The translations under genes and the position numbers were made by a program. This document shows positions 8,344 through 16,071 of a stretch of DNA of 64,000 nt, in pieces (the stretch's first letter is position 1; each line of letters opens with the position of its first letter). The DNA is from Balneola sp. (lineage in GTDB: Bacteria; Bacteroidota; Rhodothermia; Balneolales; Balneolaceae), in assembly GCA_002720745.1 (NCBI GenBank), contig PBJO01000011.1, forward strand, positions 1-64,000, given 5' to 3'. Under the pieces are notes generated by a model that did no database searches, was not told where the DNA came from, and was given only the letters and a program-made list of their open reading frames with translations.

Positions 8344-9678
8344 CTATAAAACTATTTCTTTAAGTTTAGACCAATATTTGTCTTGATCATATGTTTCATT
8401 TATATCTTGTATCAAAAATGATTCCAGTTTTTCATTTTTTTCAATAGCTTCATCTATTTTTTTAGATGAACCCTTAACATATGCCCCTATATTGATCAAA
8501 TCTTCAGCTTCTTGATAAATTGCAATTAAACTTCTTGCCTTCATCATTAAACTTCTTTGCTCTTTTGTTACAATATTTGCCATAACTCTGGAAATACTTT
8601 CCAAAATATCTACTGCTGGATAATGATTTTTATGAGCTAATTTTCTTGATAATACAATATGCCCGTCGAGAATTGAGCGAACTGAGTCGGCTATTGGTTC
8701 ATTCATATCATCGTTGTCAACTAGAACAGTATATAAGGCTGTTATACTTCCTTCTCTAGTCCGACCAGGCCTTTCTAGTAGTTTTGGCAGCATACTGAAT
8801 ACACTAGGTGTATAACCTTTACTCGTTGGTGGTTCTCCCGTAGCCAAGCCAATCTCACGTTGCGCCATTGCAACACGAGTAATAGAGTCAATCATTAGTA
8901 ATACATTTAGCCCTTGATCTCTATAATATTCTGCTATTGCAGTAGCAGTAAAAGCTGCCTTAATTCTGCTCATTGCAGAGGTATCAGAGGTTGAAGCAAT
9001 GACGACTGACTTCTTCATTCCTTCAGGACCTAATGTGTCTTGCACAAATTCTTTAACCTCTCTACCCCTTTCACCAACTAATCCAATAACATTAATATCT
9101 GCTGATGAATTTTTTGCAATCATACTCATTAAGACACTCTTTCCGACTCCTGAACCTGCAAATAAACCAAGTCTTTGTCCCATCCCAATAGTATTGAATG
9201 CATCTATAGATCGTATTCCCGATTTAAAAATATCACGAATTGGCTCTCTATCTAATGGCGATGGTGGGTTTTTATACAATTCTTCTTTTGATGTCCTTGC
9301 AATCTTCCCTTTGCCGTCAATCGGATTAGCATTGGCATCTAATACTCTACCTACTAATTCTTTTCCAACTTTGATGGACATTGAGTTACCTAATGAGTAT
9401 ACAATACAGCCTTCTTTCAACCCAATTGTTTTATTAAATGGAAGTAATAGAGTTTTACCATCTTTGATACCTATAACTTCGGCTTCTACAATGTCGCCAT
9501 CTATATTTTCTATACCAAATAACTCACCTAAAGTTGCATCAATCCCTGTACATTCAATAACTGTCCCTACAATAGAGTTTAATTTTCCAACTTTTAGTGG
9601 TTTGTGCAGAATATTTCCAAATCTTTTTCTTTTGTTAGAAAAAGTATCTAATATTTTATTCTCAAGACTGACCAGCAT
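8344..9678 (-). CDS. fliI: Flagellar export ATPase FliI
   Basis: FliI is the F1-beta-like hexameric ATPase that energises type III export of flagellar subunits. The 444-residue product contains Walker A AGSGVGKS (residues 174-181), the Walker B region VLLMIDSITRVAMAQREIG, and the family segments PPTSKGYTPSVFSMLPKLLE and ADSVRSILDGHIVLSRKLA. The start lies three bases after the last codon of the second fliH frame, consistent with tight translational coupling. All catalytic motifs look intact. Confidence 0.97.
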   Translation of the reverse strand: MLVSLENKILDTFSNKRKRFGNILHKPLKVGKLNSIVGTVIECTGIDATLGELFGIENIDGDIVEAEVIGIKDGKTLLLPFNKTIGLKEGCIVYSLGNSMSIKVGKELVGRVLDANANPIDGKGKIARTSKEELYKNPPSPLDREPIRDIFKSGIRSIDAFNTIGMGQRLGLFAGSGVGKSVLMSMIAKNSSADINVIGLVGERGREVKEFVQDTLGPEGMKKSVVIASTSDTSAMSRIKAAFTATAIAEYYRDQGLNVLLMIDSITRVAMAQREIGLATGEPPTSKGYTPSVFSMLPKLLERPGRTREGSITALYTVLVDNDDMNEPIADSVRSILDGHIVLSRKLAHKNHYPAVDILESISRVMANIVTKEQRSLMMKARSLIAIYQEAEDLINIGAYVKGSSKKIDEAIEKNEKLESFLIQDINETYDQDKYWSKLKEIVL

Positions 9679-9681
9679 ATT

Positions 9682-10327
9682 CTAATCCATTCGAGTAAAT
9701 GCTTCCAAAAGACCTTTTCTTGTATTTATCCAACGCTCTGAATTTATATCTACTATAAATTCACCAGGCAGCATTTTGGGATCAGAGTCTATTGAAATTA
9801 CTTTCTCAAGCTCAGAGTTATTTATCAAATTTTTTGGTTTTTTCTAAATCTGTTAGTGAGACTTTAATTGATGGTTTTAAATTTTGATCAATTTTATCAA
9901 TGATCCCATTCAATTTCACGAGTTGCTCATCTACAAATTCATCTGAAACCTCTACAACACCCACAATTTCCTGAGCTATTTTTAAAGCTATTTCAATTAA
10001 AAATGATGTGAATTCTTCCCTATCTCTGTACCAGTAAGAACTCAATTCTTGATACATTTTTTCAAATAACAGGTTTTGTTTTTTTAATTCTACTAGCCCT
10101 TCATCTAACCCTTTTTGGTATCCTTTTTGAAATGATTCTTCAACCTTTTGAGAATTAATTTTTTCCCATTTCTGCTTCTCTTCAGATATGAGTATTTCAA
10201 CATTTTCATTTGATCTCAAACGTTTTAATTCTGTATTCTTATTTTCTTCATCAAAAATTTTTTGATAGTTTAAGATTTCAATGGACTTATCCATTTTTTT
10301 GTTGTTATAATCTTCTTTTAAGTGCAT
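9682..10327 (-). CDS. fliH: Flagellar assembly protein FliH, interrupted by an apparent +1 frameshift
   Basis: FliH is the stator-like regulator that holds FliI at the export gate. The first frame starts at ATG 10327 (TGATG overlap with the fliG stop) and ends at a TAA at 9818-9820 after EKTKKFDK. From there a second frame, one base further on, continues without a stop to a TAG at 9682-9684, encoding LEKVISIDSDPKMLPGEFIV and then ending GLLEAFTRMD. This matches the usual FliH C-terminal end and finishes three bases before fliI. The junction lies at two A6 runs on the coding strand (9830-9835 and 9838-9843). Joined, the protein would be about 214 residues, a normal FliH. It could be an assembly or sequencing indel, a real mutation, or a slippage site. 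Confidence 0.8.
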
Positions 10328-11334
10328 CACTCAATAAAATCCTCTTCATCTGCATTTAAAACAATATCACCTTGCGCTTCTAAATCACGTATCTTCCGAA
10401 TAATATTTTGTTGCGCTTCTTTAACATCTGCCGCTTTTAGCGGACCTAAATTTTCCATGTCTTCTTGAATCATTTCAGCAGCTCTACCAGACATATTATT
10501 GAAAAATTTGTCAGCTAACTCAGTAGTTTGTCCTTTCAATGCTTTCGCAAGATCAGCTTTATCAATTTCAAGGTTTATCGCCTGCATTGCATCTTTATCA
10601 ATTTTGAGAATATCAGTAAACAGAAACATTTGATCTCTAACTTGAACTGATAAATCTTCATCAACTTTGCTGATTGAAGTAAGTATATTTTCCTCTACTT
10701 CTTGGTCGGTATTGTTCAAAATTTGTGCAACCATAGTGGTACCAGATACTGATTCCTCGCCCTCAATACTCATAAACCCAAAATTTTCTTGTATAACCTC
10801 ACTAATTTCGACTATAACATCTGGTGAAATTTCATCCATAACTACTAGCCGATTCATTATCTCTGCTTGGACATCTTTTTCAAAAGTTGCTAAAAGCTGA
10901 GCAGCCTTATCAGATTTTAGTTGGGAGAAAACTAATGCGATGACTTGGGGATGTTCATTTTTTAAAAAATCAGCTATGTTTGAAGTTTTTGTCTGCTGAA
11001 ATTCTTCAAATATTGATAATGCTGTATTTTTTTTGATAAGTGTATTGATTTGATCAGTGTCCTGATCTGCTCCTAATGACGCTATCATTTTCTGAGCCTG
11101 TTCAGACCCACCAGCTACTGTTTCATTAGATGTTGTCATTAATTTATGATACTCTTCTAAAACCTGGGTAACAGTTTCCTTAGGAATTTTACCCAATCTT
11201 GATACATCTACAATTACTTTGGAGATTTCTTGGGGCTTAAGACCTTTTAATGCTTCTTTGGAAGCTTCTAAACCAATACTCATCACCAAGATAGCGAGTT
11301 TTTCTGAACCAGTAAGTGATTTAAACTTTTTCAT
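10327..11334 (-). CDS. fliG: Flagellar motor switch protein FliG
   Basis: FliG connects the MS-ring (FliF) to the C-ring and carries the charged residues that meet MotA. The 335-residue product has the N-terminal FliF-binding domain (LTGSEKLAILVMSIGLEASK), the middle armadillo-like domain (FLKNEHPQVIALVFSQLKSD, then KAAQLLATFE), and the C-terminal torque domain (MFLFTDILKIDKDAMQAINL). Length and domain order are standard. It overlaps fliH at its stop codon and follows fliF by ten bases. Confidence 0.97.
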   Translation of the reverse strand: MKKFKSLTGSEKLAILVMSIGLEASKEALKGLKPQEISKVIVDVSRLGKIPKETVTQVLEEYHKLMTTSNETVAGGSEQAQKMIASLGADQDTDQINTLIKKNTALSIFEEFQQTKTSNIADFLKNEHPQVIALVFSQLKSDKAAQLLATFEKDVQAEIMNRLVVMDEISPDVIVEISEVIQENFGFMSIEGEESVSGTTMVAQILNNTDQEVEENILTSISKVDEDLSVQVRDQMFLFTDILKIDKDAMQAINLEIDKADLAKALKGQTTELADKFFNNMSGRAAEMIQEDMENLGPLKAADVKEAQQNIIRKIRDLEAQGDIVLNADEEDFIE

Positions 11335-11344
11335 GTTTAGTTAC

Positions 11345-12985
11345 TTATCCATTTTCGAACATCAATCGAGCTACCTCTGTAGCTTTTGACGGTTGACTAA
11401 CAAAAAGCTTTTCTACCTCATCTTTAATAGCATTACTATTTTGTTGTGGCATTTCATTTTCCCCTTCCAGAGCAGGTTGAGAGGCTGCTTGAGTTTGATC
11501 AAGATTTTGCGTGGGCAAAGATGCTAAATCTGGTACCCCAGCTAATTCACCATTTTCCATTTGAAAATTACTAGTAGTTTGCATAACTGATCCAGAAAAA
11601 TTCTTCCGTACATTGTTGACTAAAAATCCTGCTAGAAGTAATGATATTAATATAGCAGCCACTCTTCCCCAACGTTCCCAATCAAATTCTTGCGATTCTT
11701 GGTATTCAAGATTTTCACGATATGGATTATAATAAAATTCAATTTGTGAGATAGCAATTTTGTCTACCAATTCATCTTCATCACCTTCTATACCTATAGC
11801 CTTTGCTATTAAATCTCTAAACTCATTCAATCGGACATCATCATATTCATCTGCCTCAAAAATAGTTTCACCGTCATCATTAACATTTGGAATTAATGGG
11901 GTATTCAACAATATCGAGGCTGAAATATATGTGATTTCACCCTGAGTTTCTTCTATATACTCTTTGGTTCGATTGACTTCATAATTTCGAGATTGTGTAG
12001 AAGATTCTACTGTATTAGACCCAATTATTAATGCTTCATCCATATACTCAACTGGTGTGTAATCTGTAGCATTTATTTGCTCCCTATCCTCATCAGTAGT
12101 TGTTTGATCACTATTTGTTTCAGAAACAACTATTCTACTATCAGGATCAATTGTATCTATCTCTTTCATTACCTTTTCAAAGTCATGTTCAACAGATACC
12201 CGTACAATACTATTCCCTGCCCCCAAGACTCTATCTAACATGGATTGTCCTTTATCTGTTAGATATGCTTCGGTTTTTTGCTTGATTTGCATATGTACAC
12301 TACCCATATCCCCTCCAGCATCTTGATCTGTATCGTCACTTAACCGGTTACCCAATTGATCCAATATGACCACACTATTCGGAGATAATCCTTCAACACT
12401 GCCTGAGATTAGAGATGCAATACCTGATGTTTGATTGCTAGAGAGTCGATTTCCTGGTTCCAATGTCAATATAACAGAAGCAGAGGCTTCAACAGAAGAT
12501 TCTTCAAATGGTGATCTTTCCTGTAATACTAGATGAACTCTTGAATTTCTGACTTGAGTTAAACTGTTTATAGATCTAGAAAGCTCTCCTTCTAAGGCTC
12601 TCTTTTGATTTACCTGCTGCATAAAATCTGTCATACCCAGAGATTGTGTATCGAACAGCTCATATCCTTTATTCTCTGTATTTCCACCGCCATACGATGC
12701 TAATTCAAGCCTGAGTGAATGTACCTTATCACTAGGTACATAAATAGCATTTCCTCCATCACTTATTTTATAATCTATATTTTTTTCGTCCAATTTTTGG
12801 ACTATTGAATTGGCATTATCAAGATTTAAATTCCCAAAGAGTAAAACCTGTTCATCTTGTTGAGCCCAAAAAAATATAGCCCCAGAAATAATTATAACTA
12901 AGCTCAACAGCAACCCAAACATTACTTTTTGAGCACTATTCATCACCCCGAAAAAATCTTGTAATTGATTATCTGTATTAGCCAT
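11345..12985 (-). CDS. fliF: Flagellar MS-ring protein FliF
   Basis: FliF forms the MS-ring, the assembly base of the flagellum in the inner membrane. The 546-residue product shows TM1 at about residues 17-43 (KVMFGLLLSLVIIISGAIFF), then ring-building motif domains (VQKLDEKNIDYKISDGGNAI; RALEGELSRSINSLTQVRNS; RVHLVLQERSPFE). TM2 is at about 441-460, and a cytoplasmic C-terminus binds FliG (EVEKLFVSQPSKATEVARLM). Length is typical. It follows fliE by 19 bases. Confidence 0.97.
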   Translation of the reverse strand: MANTDNQLQDFFGVMNSAQKVMFGLLLSLVIIISGAIFFWAQQDEQVLLFGNLNLDNANSIVQKLDEKNIDYKISDGGNAIYVPSDKVHSLRLELASYGGGNTENKGYELFDTQSLGMTDFMQQVNQKRALEGELSRSINSLTQVRNSRVHLVLQERSPFEESSVEASASVILTLEPGNRLSSNQTSGIASLISGSVEGLSPNSVVILDQLGNRLSDDTDQDAGGDMGSVHMQIKQKTEAYLTDKGQSMLDRVLGAGNSIVRVSVEHDFEKVMKEIDTIDPDSRIVVSETNSDQTTTDEDREQINATDYTPVEYMDEALIIGSNTVESSTQSRNYEVNRTKEYIEETQGEITYISASILLNTPLIPNVNDDGETIFEADEYDDVRLNEFRDLIAKAIGIEGDEDELVDKIAISQIEFYYNPYRENLEYQESQEFDWERWGRVAAILISLLLAGFLVNNVRKNFSGSVMQTTSNFQMENGELAGVPDLASLPTQNLDQTQAASQPALEGENEMPQQNSNAIKDEVEKLFVSQPSKATEVARLMFENG

Positions 12986-13004
12986 TACCTTCCTATTATT
13001 TTAA

Positions 13005-13310
13005 TTAAATTTGCATTCTACTTATTTCTTGATAAACCTCAACCATCTTATTCCTTACCTCTGTAACAAGTTGGAACTGTATGTGAGCTTCTTGCATTTT
13101 CAACATAACTTCATGAACATTTTCTGTTTCACCTGATAAAAATGATTCTGTACCTTCATTTGCAGAGTTAAGGCTTTCATTTAGTGTTTCGAGTGTATTC
13201 GAAAGCATATCACCGAAGGCTTCTCCGTAAGTTGAGTTCTCCTCAGACTTTACTTTGGTTATTTCACCAGCTAAAGTTGATTCTATTGTGGGGATATTAT
13301 TTATAATCAT
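13005..13310 (-). CDS. fliE: Flagellar hook-basal body complex protein FliE
   Basis: FliE is the small rod-MS-ring adaptor, the first exported flagellar subunit. The 101-residue product carries the FliE core SFLSGETENVHEVMLKMQEA and HIQFQLVTEVRNKMVEVYQE, ending ISRMQI, the family's standard C-terminus. Length is normal. It lies between the 73-codon orphan and fliF. Confidence 0.95.
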   Translation of the reverse strand: MIINNIPTIESTLAGEITKVKSEENSTYGEAFGDMLSNTLETLNESLNSANEGTESFLSGETENVHEVMLKMQEAHIQFQLVTEVRNKMVEVYQEISRMQI

Positions 13311-13337
13311 AATGTTTGAATAAAATTTTATTTGAAA

Positions 13338-13559
13338 TTATCCTCTTAAATCAATACGACTTCCAGAGAAGTTATTGCTCATTTTTTTGCTGCCTGAGTA
13401 ATCATAACTTTGAAATTTAAAATCATTTTTAAATGATTGTTGTATAGACTCATTTTCATGTTGTGTTAAGTCAGGCAACTTATTAGTTGGTGTAATATCC
13501 CTTGATTGAATATTTTCTTTACTTTCTAAGATATTAGGGATGTTAAAGTTTATTTTCAT
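13338..13559 (-). CDS. Small protein of unknown function in the flagellar rod operon
   Basis: I do not recognise this 73-residue protein. It is polar, Asn/Ser/Lys-rich, without a membrane segment or signal peptide, and ends SGSRIDLRG. Its start overlaps the flgC stop as TAATG, a translational-coupling arrangement, and 27 bases separate it from fliE, so it is probably translated as part of the operon. Its place between flgC and fliE suggests a role in rod or MS-ring assembly or export, but that is inference from position only. Confidence 0.65.
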   Translation of the reverse strand: MKINFNIPNILESKENIQSRDITPTNKLPDLTQHENESIQQSFKNDFKFQSYDYSGSKKMSNNFSGSRIDLRG

Positions 13560-14023
13560 TATATCTCCATTGATCTTTTCATAATTTGTTTTGCTGCCTC
13601 AATAACACTAAGATTTGCTTCATATAATCTGTTGGCACTAACCATAGCTGCCATTTCCCTTACCATATCAACATCCGGATACTGAACCATTCCATTCTCG
13701 TCTGCATCTGGATGACTAGGATCATATTCATACCGATATTTTGCAGTTTCTACGATTTCAGATGTTGGACCCAAATTAATTGCCGAATCTGAACCATCAA
13801 CAATAGATTCAGGACCTTCCAATTGATTCTGAAAAACATTTAAAAAATCAGTGTCATCTGGCCCTTTACTTGAAACAGATTTAATTTGGTAACCAATCGA
13901 ACCAGGAGTTGAAGAAACTCTAGAATTTGCAATATTTTGGGCTGCAGCTTCCAAACGTTTTTTTTGGACTTCAAGCCCACTGGCTGCTGTTTGGAAAAGA
14001 CTATTTGAAGTAATTAATGACAT
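13559..14023 (-). CDS. flgC: Flagellar basal-body rod protein FlgC
   Basis: FlgC is a proximal rod subunit. The 154-residue product has the axial-family N-terminus (FQTAASGLEVQKKRLEAAAQ, then NIANSRVSSTPGSIGYQ) and the C-terminal signature YPDVDMVREMAAMVSANRLY, then EANLSVIEAAKQIMKRSMEI. It follows flgB by 16 bases and overlaps the next small gene by one base. The assignment is secure. Confidence 0.95.
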   Translation of the reverse strand: MSLITSNSLFQTAASGLEVQKKRLEAAAQNIANSRVSSTPGSIGYQIKSVSSKGPDDTDFLNVFQNQLEGPESIVDGSDSAINLGPTSEIVETAKYRYEYDPSHPDADENGMVQYPDVDMVREMAAMVSANRLYEANLSVIEAAKQIMKRSMEI

Positions 14024-14039
14024 TATTATAATTTAGGTA

Positions 14040-14465
14040 TTAGAGTCTTGAATTTGGATTACCAGTTATCCCTATCTTTGTCAATTCTAGTTGACTTCTT
14101 ATCATTCTGGTCACAAATTGAACTTTCATTTGAGTTTCTGCCATTTCAATTAGTTCCGTGTCCAGATCAACCTTCTCTTCTGTAATTTCAATTGACGGTT
14201 TTACATCAGCACTATCACCATTCAATTTTGCTTCCTTTAAATGCTTTTCAAATTCTACTTTTCTTTTATTGTAACCTTCGGTATCAATATTGGCAATATT
14301 GGATGCAGTGATTTTTTGTCTTAGTACTAATGCATCTAAGGCTGCCGAAAGTTTATTTAATCCTGGGTCCATTTTACTCGATTTGTTATTTTGTCTTAGG
14401 ATAGGAGCAAACCTTGTGCCATTGAATATTATATTCGTACCTTTGAATAAATAAATACCATTCAA
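14040..14465 (-). CDS. flgB: Flagellar basal-body rod protein FlgB
   Basis: FlgB is the first rod subunit after FliE. The 141-residue product carries ALDALVLRQKITASNIANID, then TEGYNKRKVEFEKHL, and ends with a helix of the rod family (ETQMKVQFVTRMIRSQLELT). The start is taken at ATG 14465 because LFKGTNIIF fits the usual FlgB opening; an internal Met at residue 32 is possible. It is the first gene of the long flagellar operon, so its promoter should lie in the 137-base divergent gap to its right. Confidence 0.93.
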   Translation of the reverse strand: MNGIYLFKGTNIIFNGTRFAPILRQNNKSSKMDPGLNKLSAALDALVLRQKITASNIANIDTEGYNKRKVEFEKHLKEAKLNGDSADVKPSIEITEEKVDLDTELIEMAETQMKVQFVTRMIRSQLELTKIGITGNPNSRL

Positions 14466-14602
14466 TCATTTTATTAGTAGTTAGACAATCTTAAAACAAT
14501 TTATGAAAGGAAAATTCTGCCTTAATAAGGAAAAGATTACTTTTGTTTATGAGATAAGATATTTTGCTGATAACTGAATAAAAACAAGATTTAAGCTATG
14601 TT
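14466..14602. promoter_or_regulatory. Divergent intergenic region: flagellar operon / soluble histidine kinase
   Basis: This 137-base gap separates flgB (leftward) from the kinase (rightward) and must hold, or lie next to, promoters for both. I looked for sigma-54 (GG/GC at -24/-12) and sigma-28 type elements and saw no convincing match. The sequence is AT-rich with no clear palindrome. The call rests on gene orientation only. Confidence 0.35.
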
Positions 14603-15607
14603 ATGCCGTTAGAGAAGCTCTCATATACATACTTTTCCGCTCCAGAAATGGAGGCTAATTATCTCAGTAAACACATTAGAGGATTTAATAAAACTCGACT
14701 TAATAATGTTTATGATGTAATATTTGAAAAGAGTAATTATCAAAGTGTACTAATTGATAGTATTAGCGAAAAGATTGAAGATCACAATTTAATTTATTTT
14801 GATGATCAACTTAAAGGCAAACAATTTGATGATTGCTTTAAAGTTTATTTAAATAAGAATCAAAAGTTCTCTTTAATTGATCAGGTTTGGTATGAGTTAT
14901 CAGAGAATTATTTAGGATCCATAAACCAAATTGATTTTATTCCCTACGAGGCGCCCTTTTCCAAGGATATGCTATATAGTTGGAAGTCTATGATTTCAAT
15001 GATATTGCATAGATTGCGTTCTCCTCTAACAGGTGTAACAGGTTACTTAGATTTACTACCATCAAATGTTAACGATGAAAAAACTTTAGAAAAAATTAAT
15101 ACAATAGGATTAGGTATTGATAAACTTACAGGTCTTTTAGAAGAGATTGAAGAACTAGTTAAGATCGAAGAAAAAATTAATACAGATAATGAGGTTATTG
15201 ACTTAGAATCTGCCACATATCACTTACTAGAAAAATTTGATGAGTTAAAAGATTTAAATATTAGTATTGTAAATAATCAATCTGATGCGGTTAATACATT
15301 TAGAAAAAACGAATTGAATATCATAATTCAAATACTTTTAGAGAATTGTGCGATTCACAGCGATTTTTCAGAAGAAATTAAAATTGAAATTCGTAATAAC
15401 AGTATACTATTCTCAAATAAAATACCTGAAGATGATAATTTATTGAAGCTTGAAAATATACTGCAGCCCTTTAAAAGCTCAAAAGCTGATAGGATGGGAC
15501 TAGGATTGACACTTGCTACTGTTTTATGTCAGAGTTTAAATGGTATTTTAGTTCATAGTTACAATAGTAACAAAAGTGAATTTAGTATCATGCTTTGCTT
15601 ACCATAA
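14603..15607 (+). CDS. Soluble sensor histidine kinase beside the flagellar operon
   Basis: The 334-residue protein has no membrane segment. About 125 N-terminal residues form an unrecognised, possibly sensory, domain. A HisKA domain follows with the H-box ILHRLRSPLTGVTGYLDLL (His136). The ATPase domain has the N-box IIQILLENCAIHS (Asn248) and the G-box RMGLGLTLATVLCQSLNG; the usual DxGxG motif between them is not obvious. It diverges from flgB, which suggests flagellar gene control of the FleS/FlrB/AtoS kind, although no NtrC-type partner is in the window. It ends 14 bases from the facing 74-residue DHp-like gene. Confidence 0.8.
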   Translation: MPLEKLSYTYFSAPEMEANYLSKHIRGFNKTRLNNVYDVIFEKSNYQSVLIDSISEKIEDHNLIYFDDQLKGKQFDDCFKVYLNKNQKFSLIDQVWYELSENYLGSINQIDFIPYEAPFSKDMLYSWKSMISMILHRLRSPLTGVTGYLDLLPSNVNDEKTLEKINTIGLGIDKLTGLLEEIEELVKIEEKINTDNEVIDLESATYHLLEKFDELKDLNISIVNNQSDAVNTFRKNELNIIIQILLENCAIHSDFSEEIKIEIRNNSILFSNKIPEDDNLLKLENILQPFKSSKADRMGLGLTLATVLCQSLNGILVHSYNSNKSEFSIMLCLP

Positions 15608-15621
15608 AAATAAGGGACAAT

Positions 15622-15846
15622 TCAAAAATTTTTGAGAATTTCATTTAAATGATTAATTCGAGAATACAGACTTCTCAGACATTCTTGGGCTTTAAGATAT
15701 TTCTGTTCAAGTATTTTCTTGTCTTCATTATTATCTCTAAGGGCATCAATGTAATAGTCTAATGCATTTAAAGGTGATATAAAATTATGCAGCTCTTTTT
15801 TAGCATTTTCCAGTATCTCTATGATTTCTTCCTGCTTATTGCTCAA
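15622..15846 (-). CDS. Stand-alone HisKA-like (DHp) phosphotransfer mini-protein
   Basis: The 74-residue product is predicted to be two helices. Its first helix contains ELHNFISPLNALDYYIDAL, which matches the histidine-kinase H-box HxxxSPLNA with His20 and Pro25 at the canonical spacing. The second helix follows a short turn, as in a DHp hairpin. There is no ATPase domain and no sensor domain. It faces the kinase gene tail to tail, 14 bases apart. By analogy with Spo0B- or Hpt-type proteins it might relay or block phosphoryl transfer; this is inference. It could also be a decayed remnant of a larger kinase, although the frame is clean. Confidence 0.6.
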   Translation of the reverse strand: MSNKQEEIIEILENAKKELHNFISPLNALDYYIDALRDNNEDKKILEQKYLKAQECLRSLYSRINHLNEILKNF

Positions 15847-16071
15847 ATCGTTCTTGATTAATTAAATTAGAAATATATTATTCAATAAAACTACTACCAA
15901 GATTCAATACGTCAAAAAATACTTGTATTACTGATGTTAAATTTTGTTTTATACTCATGAATCCTAATAATCTAAAAATAAAATGTAGTACTTTGGCTCT
16001 TTAATTCATAAATAGTTCTCTGATGCTTTCTTTTGGGATTAAATATACTAGTATTTTTAAATCATAATGTC

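Noticed and set aside
8999-9685. 228-codon plus-strand open frame opposite fliI
   Set aside because: The opposite strand encodes FliI with all catalytic motifs. The plus-strand product has no recognisable features.
14466-14602. Sigma-54 or sigma-28 promoter for the flagellar operon
   Set aside because: No GG-N10-GC pair with adequate context and no good TAAA/GCCGATAA match was found by eye.
16033-16071. TTG start extending the membrane kinase by 13 residues
   Set aside because: ATG at 16072 gives a short basic start before TM1; the extension has no supporting features.
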